A program made the translations under genes and the position numbers. A stretch of 29,855 bases of DNA from a virus: positions 1 to 29,855 of the IMG/VR virus record IMGVR_UViG_3300040801_004939. One strand, given 5' to 3'. Of the stretch, positions 24,236-29,855 are shown in pieces (position 1 is the stretch's first letter; each line of letters starts with the position of its first letter). The notes below the pieces were generated by a model. It made no database searches and had not been told where the DNA came from. It saw only the letters and a list, made by a program, of their open reading frames with translations.

Positions 24236-24777
24236 GGAAAATGATATCCTCTATCTCCGTAGATCACGCCAGATATATCGATCCGAAAAATACTAAACGT
24301 AATCCCACTGGGGAGATCTGTCCCAAAAGCGGCCTCAACGGCGTTCTTGAGATCTTGCACCATTCCGTCAACCGCTGTGGTTGGGTTCTGGCTCCATGGG
24401 ATTGCGGTAGCTGGGCCTGTAAAGATTTCACCACCAGAGATGCGTTGGTGTTCTGGATGTGGCTGGTCGTTCTTGGCCGTGCTATCCCAGAAGCCGGTGA
24501 TTTGTGTTTGGGCTGGTGTTTCGCCGATTTGTGGTTTTACTGCCATACCACGTGTCAAACCGCTCATCCCGCTTCGGCCTGTTCCACCAAAGGATTGGTG
24601 TTGACCACCACCTGGTTCTGCAACACTGATACTACTTATACTTTCGAGTGACTCGTACATCAGATTGGCGATTTTTTGCATGTCACGCCAATTTTCGAAT
24701 CGTTTGCTTTTGAGTTGCCCAGAGCCTTGGCTCGGAACGATTCGAACATGCATTGTGAAGGGGACCCATTTAGTCAT
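24232..24777 (-). CDS. Unknown protein upstream of the neck genes, 181 aa
   Basis: I do not recognise this protein. The N-terminus is a strand-helix unit (VPFTMHVRIVPSQG...FENWRDMQKIANLMYESL). The middle is Gly/Gln/Ser/Thr-rich and probably flexible (GGGQHQSFGGTGRSGMSGLT). The C-terminus returns to helix plus strand (AVDGMVQDLKNAVEAAFG, ITFSIFRIDISGVIYGD). AGGG is about 9 nt before the ATG. It starts the run of genes leading into the gp13-like neck gene, so a head-completion role is plausible by position. The 139-nt gap before it holds a strong hairpin and no clear promoter. Confidence 0.6.
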   Translation of the reverse strand: MTKWVPFTMHVRIVPSQGSGQLKSKRFENWRDMQKIANLMYESLESISSISVAEPGGGQHQSFGGTGRSGMSGLTRGMAVKPQIGETPAQTQITGFWDSTAKNDQPHPEHQRISGGEIFTGPATAIPWSQNPTTAVDGMVQDLKNAVEAAFGTDLPSGITFSIFRIDISGVIYGDRGYHFP

Positions 24778-24855
24778 ATTATTAGCCCTATACTCGGTGT
24801 GCTTTACAAATTATCTTTGCCAAGTCATTCATAGTGATATGAGCCAATATACAGA

Positions 24856-24885
24856 ATCGGCCCGATGGGTAACCATCGGGCCGAT
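24856..24885 (-). terminator. Hairpin after the 132-aa gene
   Basis: A perfect 13-bp stem (ATCGGCCCGATGG / CCATCGGGCCGAT) closes a 4-nt loop, 31 nt after the 132-aa stop. In the reading direction it is followed by TCTGTATATT, so the U-tract is poor. It is the strongest hairpin in the window and isolates the 132-aa gene from the neck operon. Confidence 0.6.
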
Positions 24886-24916
24886 CCAAAAACCGATTTT
24901 AACCTGACAATACCAA

Positions 24917-25315
24917 TTACAGGTCTGGTGTCAGGTCGCGAGCGTCTTGATGGAGATCGCCGGTTAGACCAGCAACTGTGTTCTCCATGAACTTGTCGTG
25001 ACCGATTTGGAAAGCGAAATCAATGTCGGTCAGATTCGTTTGGGCATTCGCGAAGGAAACTTGGTCCTTCAGGCCGATAACAATCGGGAATCCGCGAGTC
25101 GCGTTGTGGCGAGCCTCGCCCATATACGGGCTGAAGTCCGACACACTCGTATCGCGAGTCTTCACCTCGACCAAGATCTCGTCCGCAGGGATGCTCATGA
25201 CCAGCGGACGGAGCCGTTTGATCAAGGCGGCTACGGACTCGTGCCTATGCCCTTGCCGGAACGACCGAATTCTTCGGTGAACCCGAATGTCGGTGTTTGC
25301 GGGTTGTGCAGCCAT
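24917..25315 (-). CDS. Unknown protein in its own late cassette, 132 aa
   Basis: I do not recognise this protein. It begins with a basic segment (RVHRRIRSFRQGHRHESV), continues with a helix and a strand (ALIKRLRPLVMSIPADEILV) and later FPIVIGLKDQVSFANAQTNL followed by FAFQIGHDKF. There is no signal peptide or membrane segment. The ATG has AAGGAG 10 nt upstream. It is bounded by the promoter-like element shared with the sheath gene and by a strong hairpin, so I infer an abundant late, possibly virion, protein (for example a capsid or tail decoration subunit). Codon choice looks more GC-rich than in neighbours, consistent with high expression. Confidence 0.72.
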   Translation of the reverse strand: MAAQPANTDIRVHRRIRSFRQGHRHESVAALIKRLRPLVMSIPADEILVEVKTRDTSVSDFSPYMGEARHNATRGFPIVIGLKDQVSFANAQTNLTDIDFAFQIGHDKFMENTVAGLTGDLHQDARDLTPDL

Positions 25316-25364
25316 GAGCTACGTCTCCTTGAATAAGTTTTTTGGTTTTCTCTCAACCAACATC

Positions 25365-25376
25365 TTATTTTTGACG
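25365..25376 (-). promoter_or_regulatory. Putative late promoter before the 132-aa gene
   Basis: The minus-strand 12-mer CGTCAAAAATAA is identical to the one before the sheath gene and lies 49 nt from this ATG, in the 87-nt gap after the exported-protein gene. Confidence 0.5.
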
Positions 25377-25402
25377 AAATCCCGTGCCACTACAAATCAT
25401 TC

Positions 25403-25699
25403 CTAACGGCAGCAAGCACGGCCCAAGTTCCTACCAAGATACCAACCTCCGTTGGTCGCCGCAGCCTGCCTTCTACGGATCAACGACTTACCAGGATACC
25501 AACGCACGCCAGCACGAGCGGCATGGCAAATACCCGCTTTCTGCACACACGCAGCTTGCCCAACAGCAACCACGACACGAACAGGGGCTGTCACAACGCG
25601 GCATACCTTCCCGTCGCAAACAGTTCCAGCCTGAGTATCCGGTACCAAAAATAGTACCATACCCAACACGATAGCAACAATCAGCAACATCCGAACCAT
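25403..25699 (-). CDS. Small exported cysteine-rich protein, 98 aa
   Basis: The N-terminus is a clear Sec-type signal peptide: a short basic n-region (MVRM), a hydrophobic core (LLIVAIVLGMVLFLV) and a likely cleavage site after DTQA. The mature ~74 residues are basic with six cysteines (VCDGKVC, AACVQKAGIC, ACC), an even number that suggests disulphides outside the cytoplasm. I do not recognise a family. The ribosome binding site is very strong (AAGGAGG, 5 nt before ATG). It lies 17 nt after gmd, so the two are probably co-transcribed. Exported phage proteins of this size may act in superinfection exclusion, lysis or envelope change; none is shown here. Confidence 0.68.
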   Translation of the reverse strand: MVRMLLIVAIVLGMVLFLVPDTQAGTVCDGKVCRVVTAPVRVVVAVGQAACVQKAGICHAARAGVRWYPGKSLIRRRQAAATNGGWYLGRNLGRACCR

Positions 25700-25716
25700 G
25701 GTCTTCCTCCTTTTGG

Positions 25717-26694
25717 TTAGACCGACAAACTTTCTAGTTCACTGAGGTCACTATCGACCATCAATTGAACTAATTCTCGGAAGCCAACTTCAAGCTCCCA
25801 CCCCAACTCTTCCTTAATTTTACTCGCGTCCCCGCAAAGAACATGCACCTCAGCAGGCCGGTAAAATTTTGAGTCTATTTCTACGTACTTGTTCCAATCT
25901 AATCCAACATGGCCAAATGCACAATCCAAAAAGTCTCGAATACTATACGTTTCACCAGTAGCAACCACATAATCCTTAGGTTCAGCACCCTGGAGCATGA
26001 GCCACATCGCACGAACATAATCCCCGGCAAAACCCCAATCACGCTTGGCATCAAGATTCCCAAGACGCAACTTGTCTTGTTTCCCGCACACAATTCTCGC
26101 CACAGCATTCGTAATTTTCCTGGTTACAAATTCCAACCCTCGTCGTGGCGACTCATGGTTGAATAGAATGCCAGATACACAAAACATATCATAACTCTCA
26201 CGGTAATTTACCGTTATCCAATGCCCATAAAGTTTAGCAACTCCATATGGACTACGAGGATAAAACCGAGTCTGCTCATTTTGTGGGCTATTGGCCACCT
26301 TTCCAAACATCTCGCTAGAACTAGCTTGATAAAATTTGATCGATTTATCCACATGTCTGATAGCATCAAGAAGCCTTGTTACTCCAAGTGCCGTCATATC
26401 CCCAGTCGCAACCGGTGAATTCCAACTTTCATGAACAAAAGATTGAGCGGCCAAATTATAAACTTCGTCGGGCCGCACATCCTGAATAAGACGCAATAAA
26501 GAACCAGAATCTGTCAAATCTGCTGGATGAATAGTAATTAATTGGGTGATATGATTAATTCTGTCCAGCCTAGGCATACTACATCGCCGAACAACCCCAT
26601 GAACTTCATACCCCTTGCTAAGTAAGAATTCAGCGAGATATGAACCATCTTGCCCTGATACCCCAGTAATCAACGCTTTTGGCTGCTTCGACAT
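25717..26694 (-). CDS. gmd: GDP-mannose 4,6-dehydratase
   Basis: This 325-aa short-chain dehydrogenase/reductase converts GDP-mannose to GDP-4-keto-6-deoxymannose, the precursor of GDP-fucose, GDP-rhamnose and GDP-perosamine. Visible motifs are the nucleotide-binding [15 protein letters not shown] (11-25), VRRCS for NADP(H) recognition, SSSEMFG (125-131) with the catalytic Ser/Glu, [10 protein letters not shown] with Tyr150 and Lys154, NHESPRRG, and [11 protein letters not shown]. All catalytic residues are present and the length is close to but shorter than E. coli Gmd (373). No GDP-fucose synthase or glycosyltransferase is adjacent, so the sugar may be finished by host enzymes or by genes outside the window. 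It likely alters host surface polysaccharide or glycosylates a virion part. Confidence 0.93.
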   Translation of the reverse strand: MSKQPKALITGVSGQDGSYLAEFLLSKGYEVHGVVRRCSMPRLDRINHITQLITIHPADLTDSGSLLRLIQDVRPDEVYNLAAQSFVHESWNSPVATGDMTALGVTRLLDAIRHVDKSIKFYQASSSEMFGKVANSPQNEQTRFYPRSPYGVAKLYGHWITVNYRESYDMFCVSGILFNHESPRRGLEFVTRKITNAVARIVCGKQDKLRLGNLDAKRDWGFAGDYVRAMWLMLQGAEPKDYVVATGETYSIRDFLDCAFGHVGLDWNKYVEIDSKFYRPAEVHVLCGDASKIKEELGWELEVGFRELVQLMVDSDLSELESLSV

Positions 26695-26699
26695 TATAA

Positions 26700-26756
26700 C
26701 CCCAATATCTAGAATTGTTCAAAATATATATTTACAATCTAGATACCTCACTGGGG
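26700..26756 (-). promoter_or_regulatory. Inverted repeat overlapping the gmd ribosome binding site
   Basis: TATCTAG/CTAGATA plus ATTGT/ACAAT form a 12-bp stem with one bulged A and an A/T-rich loop. Outside it, CCCCA/TGGGG add 5 bp across an internal loop. In the mRNA the TGGGG arm is the likely Shine-Dalgarno, 6 nt before the gmd ATG, so folding could hide it. It fills most of the gap between the stop of the amidohydrolase-like gene and gmd and could also act as an RNA end. Confidence 0.4.
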
Positions 26757-26777
26757 CAAAAACCATTAACAGAAGAT

Positions 26778-27770
26778 CTAATGGATTGTACCGGCCATCC
26801 ATTGGCCGTTGACAACTTTTCCACCGTTCAGAACAACGGTTTCTACCGATCCTCTAAAGTGCCGAAGATCATAGGGAATCCACCCGCACTTAGTATAGAT
26901 CTGACGACCATCTATGGCGGGTTTGTTGAAGGCAAGCACGGGGATATTTGCCTTATAACCTTCCTTAATTCTACCTATCATCAGAGGTGTATCAGATATC
27001 CACAAAGACGGATTGAAACAAGCAGCCCTAAAGATGACTTCTGGCGGAACACCTTCTTCAATCAACCACACCATCATAGAGCCAAACGTATCTAATTCCG
27101 GAACGCCACTCTCGGGATCTAATAAACTGCGTGGTGTGTGCCCGCTAGAAATAATATCAATATGCCCTTCAGCAAATGCTTGCAACAAAGCTTTGCGTTT
27201 GTCTGACGAACGCAAAGGTGGATTAGTTCGCAAAGATCGTTCATTCTCCGCTGTTATCATCGATGTATCAAAATACAAGTTTATCGGATGAACCTCCGAA
27301 AAGACGTATAGGCCCTCTTTCTTCGCTTGCCGGATTAACTCCAATTCTTCAACAGTTGATATAATTATCCTAGACCTCAAGTTATACGTTTTAGTCGCCT
27401 GGATGATGGTTTTAGTATATTCAATTGATTTAGATATATTGAATATCATGCTTGAATGATCTGTGAAATCGACAAGATCACCAGGCTCGACATAAATACC
27501 ATAATTAATAATCGACGTAACACCACCATTCGACGCCGCCAAGCGCTCTGGGATTCTCGCATAGAGATCAATAAAGCCTGGAAAAATAAGGAATTCAGGA
27601 ATCCCTCGTTTGCCCTCATAACTACCAAAACTCAATACCTCTCTGGTTGACCCACAAGGTTGGCTCCTATCAATATGGCGTATGAATGACGCAATATGAT
27701 CATCCTCGATAGTAATACAACCTGGATGAACACCATCTTCCTCAACAACTGCACCGTGTATTACTAACAT
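26778..27770 (-). CDS. Dihydroorotase-like amidohydrolase without catalytic residues
   Basis: This encodes 330 aa, short for the family (~420). The dihydroorotase/amidohydrolase framework is clear: PGFID (64-68), NGGVTSIINYG, SEVHPINLYFD, NPPLRSSDKRKALLQAF (183-), GHIDIISSGHTPRS, a helix before NPSLW, then IGRIKEGYKANIPVLAF and VLNGGKVVNG. The metal site is gone. The HxH after PGFID is Y70-A-R72, the HHL motif is INL (163-165), and the catalytic DHAPH is GHTPR. It therefore cannot be a normal zinc dihydroorotase. In some bacteria inactive dihydroorotase homologues are structural partners of aspartate transcarbamoylase; such a role here is speculation. It overlaps the upstream 234-aa gene by 7 nt. 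Confidence 0.78.
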   Translation of the reverse strand: MLVIHGAVVEEDGVHPGCITIEDDHIASFIRHIDRSQPCGSTREVLSFGSYEGKRGIPEFLIFPGFIDLYARIPERLAASNGGVTSIINYGIYVEPGDLVDFTDHSSMIFNISKSIEYTKTIIQATKTYNLRSRIIISTVEELELIRQAKKEGLYVFSEVHPINLYFDTSMITAENERSLRTNPPLRSSDKRKALLQAFAEGHIDIISSGHTPRSLLDPESGVPELDTFGSMMVWLIEEGVPPEVIFRAACFNPSLWISDTPLMIGRIKEGYKANIPVLAFNKPAIDGRQIYTKCGWIPYDLRHFRGSVETVVLNGGKVVNGQWMAGTIH

Positions 27771-28468
27771 CTTAGTCCGTCTGGTAATAATTCATTCGGG
27801 ATTGATTTGAGGCGGCTGAAAATAAATCTAGCTGCTGTTAAAACTTGTTCTTCAGATGCTTCCCAACGCAAAGTATTTTCTGGATTCACCATCGGTTCCC
27901 AGGTTTTGATAATATTCAACAAGTCGATTTCGCCACCTTTTTGTTTTTTACTTAACACGACCTGCAGTAAATCTTCGACGTATCCACTATTGTCTGAATA
28001 GACTTGACCATACTCAATATGTGTTGGTCTGTATTCTAACAAATGCTCAGCCACAAGGACAGCCGCAGCACCTGCGGAAAATACCTTTATCTTTATGCTA
28101 TCAGCAGGTAATATTTCACCAGACTTCCAACCGAGAAGACGCATCACACTGCGGTAGAAACTGTAATAAGAATCTGGTTCACTGTTGGCCACAAAATCAT
28201 CAATACTATATTGACCCTTGAACCAATCCAACAACTTCAACATATCGTCGTGCTTATTTACGACATATGGAGAAGTCGCTACCATCAATGTGGCTTCTTC
28301 ACCGGGCCTACAGAAATGAAAACGCCCGGCTACAGAGAGATATCCGTCTGGAATGATGATATGATCACTCTTAGAAGGATAATCTAAGAAATCCATATGA
28401 ATAGTAAAACCGCAGGACCGGTCAGAAGCCCGGTCCCGCAGTTCTATTCGAACAGGAAGTTTAATCAT
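27764..28468 (-). CDS. Unknown protein between ligase and the amidohydrolase-like gene, 234 aa
   Basis: I do not recognise this protein. The N-terminus is beta-rich (IKLPVRIELRD, CGFTIHMDFLDYPS, HIIIPDGYLSVAGRFHFC). The middle and end are helical (MLKLLDWFKGQYSIDDFVAN, EDLLQVVLSKKQKG, EEQVLTAARFIFSRLKS). There is no signal peptide or membrane segment. The ATG overlaps the ligase stop by 4 nt (ATGA) and the stop overlaps the next gene by 7 nt, so the three genes are tightly coupled and probably expressed together. A link to ligase or to the pseudo-dihydroorotase is suggested by this coupling only. Confidence 0.7.
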   Translation of the reverse strand: MIKLPVRIELRDRASDRSCGFTIHMDFLDYPSKSDHIIIPDGYLSVAGRFHFCRPGEEATLMVATSPYVVNKHDDMLKLLDWFKGQYSIDDFVANSEPDSYYSFYRSVMRLLGWKSGEILPADSIKIKVFSAGAAAVLVAEHLLEYRPTHIEYGQVYSDNSGYVEDLLQVVLSKKQKGGEIDLLNIIKTWEPMVNPENTLRWEASEEQVLTAARFIFSRLKSIPNELLPDGLRC

Positions 28469-29855
28469 TCGGCGATTTCTGCTGCTAAAGCATCCGTATC
28501 AATCTCAGGCCGCTCAATATTGGTGGTGGCGACGACCGGAGTGGTATCGTCAAGACTAGCCTTACCAGCCAATACTTGCTTTAGATACTCTAGCGATATA
28601 ATCCGAGTGTGGCCGTTTGCCTCCGCATTTTGCGTTTTATTCGATGTGCTCAGCGGGTCCTTCTGCACCAAAAAATCAGGAGAAGGTTTTGATTTGGCCA
28701 CGCTATTCTTGATCGTCGCACCGAGCCTTTGTACCTCTTCGATGAATTCGCGTGTCCCGGTAAAACAGAAAGAAACGTCCTGCAATGACGCATTATCGTT
28801 CGATTCCGCTTTGGCGACAGGCATCTTGATTGTAACACCGACTTCGATCAACTTCTCAATCAAAGCACGATTGGTATCAATTCCATCGCGAACCGCCAAA
28901 CGAATAGTATCTCCAAATCCTTCGACTTGAATCCGCGCCAATTTGGCATCGTCAAGCCAATCATCCAAAGTATCGAGTTCGCCACTAGCAGCTTCCTGCA
29001 AAATCTGCACACGACGTCGCCCTAGCAACTCGATACCAAGAGAACCCAAGAAAACAGGCAATGTCAGATCCCTCTTGGCGGCAATGTTGTTGACAATCTC
29101 GGTCGCCCGCGATTCACCGATACGACCGCCACCGTTCATTTCCAGGTTCTTGATTTGATCAACGGTCATTGTGTAGAGATCAGCCGGATCGCTGATGATC
29201 TGTGCGTCCCACAAAGTCCGCAAAATCGTATCACCAATACCTAGGATACCGACTCCCTTTTTGGATGAACCAATCCAGTGGTCGATCTTTTGCAGCATTT
29301 TTTCAGGGCAAGTTGGGTTGGTGCAGAATACCACAGCACCATCTTTTCCACGGAGATTACGCGTTGTCGGATCACCGCAAGATGGGCATCGCTTCGGTTC
29401 CGGAATCTCTTGACGATTGTCGCCTTTAACGACGACACGGATAATCTTCGGTATGATATCACCAGCCAAGACAACCTCGACGGTATCGCCGATAGCGACC
29501 CCGAGCCTTCCAATTTCATCCCAGTTATTCAGCAACGCATGCGTCACATTCACGCCACCAATCCGCACTACTTGCAGGTTTGCGGTTGGAATGATCGCAC
29601 CAGTATGACCAACGGTCAGATCAACACTTTCCAAGATCGTCTTGTTGGATTTGTGCGGGAACTTGATCGCTCTCGCATATTTCGGACGAAGGCGAGTTTT
29701 GGTATCACTTGTGACGAATTGGTCTTGCTGGTCCAAAGAATTGAGACAGACCACCACACCATCAATCTCGAATGGCAATTGATCACGCTGATCGACTGTC
29801 TGCGAATAGAACTGTTCTATATCAATAGTCGATTCGCAAACGCGATATGGGACCG
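28465..29855 (-). CDS. ligA: NAD+-dependent DNA ligase, C-terminal part (partial)
   Basis: The gene enters from the right edge; 462 codons are visible. It opens inside the adenylation domain (motif IV region LPFEIDGVVV, motif V YARAIKFPH with its Lys). It continues through the OB-fold (VGHTGAIIPTANL, GDTVEVVLAGDIIP), a four-Cys zinc finger (CPSC...CTNPTC), helix-hairpin-helix repeats (LEMNGGGRIGESRA; LGRRRVQILQ) and a BRCT domain (VSFCFTGTREFIEEVQRLGA). A short acidic tail follows. The enzyme seals nicks using NAD+. Motif IV, normally DGVVIK, here reads DGVVVC, so the Lys that is important in E. coli LigA (K290) is Cys. The active-site Lys motif lies outside the window. It leads a tightly overlapping operon. 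Confidence 0.93.
   Translation of the reverse strand, partial: VPYRVCESTIDIEQFYSQTVDQRDQLPFEIDGVVVCLNSLDQQDQFVTSDTKTRLRPKYARAIKFPHKSNKTILESVDLTVGHTGAIIPTANLQVVRIGGVNVTHALLNNWDEIGRLGVAIGDTVEVVLAGDIIPKIIRVVVKGDNRQEIPEPKRCPSCGDPTTRNLRGKDGAVVFCTNPTCPEKMLQKIDHWIGSSKKGVGILGIGDTILRTLWDAQIISDPADLYTMTVDQIKNLEMNGGGRIGESRATEIVNNIAAKRDLTLPVFLGSLGIELLGRRRVQILQEAASGELDTLDDWLDDAKLARIQVEGFGDTIRLAVRDGIDTNRALIEKLIEVGVTIKMPVAKAESNDNASLQDVSFCFTGTREFIEEVQRLGATIKNSVAKSKPSPDFLVQKDPLSTSNKTQNAEANGHTRIISLEYLKQVLAGKASLDDTTPVVATTNIERPEIDTDALAAEIAE

Noticed and set aside
24790-24845. A 14-codon minus-strand mini-ORF before the 181-aa gene, as a leader peptide
   Set aside because: No ribosome binding site and no codon bias; length is within chance.
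25384-25674. Plus-strand ORF antisense to the exported protein
   Set aside because: The minus frame has AAGGAGG and a signal peptide; the plus frame is Gln/His/Arg/Pro-rich without a ribosome binding site.
28397-28930. Plus-strand ORF (177 codons) antisense to the ligase
   Set aside because: It lies fully opposite conserved BRCT and HhH coding sequence and shows no recognisable features.
1-29855. tRNA genes, integrase, attachment sites or insertion sequences
   Set aside because: No cloverleaf-like sequence, recombinase motif or transposase motif was seen on either strand; gaps are too short for most of these.

Overview
The window is part of the genome of a large tailed phage with a contractile tail (myovirus morphology). 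The evidence is a T4-type set of neck, sheath, tube, baseplate and tape-measure genes in near-canonical order. The host cannot be told from the sequence. Nearly all genes are on the minus strand and are tightly packed (1 to 26 nt overlaps, TGATG/TAATG/ATGA/GTGA junctions), so the biological reading direction is from high to low coordinates. Only two genes are on the plus strand: a baseplate-hub gene (8026-9345) and an ORFan (20925-21542). No tRNA, CRISPR array, insertion sequence or integrase was seen.

Right end, 25403-29855 (accessory/metabolic): the C-terminal two thirds of an NAD+-dependent DNA ligase, an unknown 234-aa protein, a dihydroorotase-like protein that has lost every metal-binding residue I can check, a GDP-mannose 4,6-dehydratase, and a small exported cysteine-rich protein. 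The first three overlap each other and look like one transcript.

Centre, 12312-25315 (virion assembly): an unknown 132-aa protein with its own putative promoter and hairpin; unknown genes; a gp13-like neck protein; two beta-rich structural proteins; the plus-strand ORFan; a gp14-like neck protein; small unknowns; a gp15-like sheath terminator; a long sheath protein (955 aa); three paralogous tail-tube proteins, the second apparently starting at ATT; and a gp26-like/gp51-like pair in the tail-assembly-chaperone position with overlapping open frames.

Left part, 1-12250: a virion-like 288-aa protein, a stand-alone PAS-domain protein overlapping a coiled-coil/transmembrane protein, a Toprim DNA primase, the plus-strand gp27-like hub, a small protein whose start codon interlocks with that of the hub, a WGR-domain protein, an unknown 128-aa protein, a 1412-aa tape measure with 54-residue hydrophobic repeats, and baseplate proteins resembling the tube-end cap, gp53 and gp5. 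The gp5-like gene starts at GTG and runs off the left edge.

Regulation visible in the sequence: an identical 12-nt element (minus-strand CGTCAAAAATAA) lies 45-49 nt before both the sheath gene and the 132-aa gene, and each of those units ends in a strong GC-rich hairpin. I read these as late-transcription cassettes. All functional assignments come from reading motifs and gene order; no database search was run.
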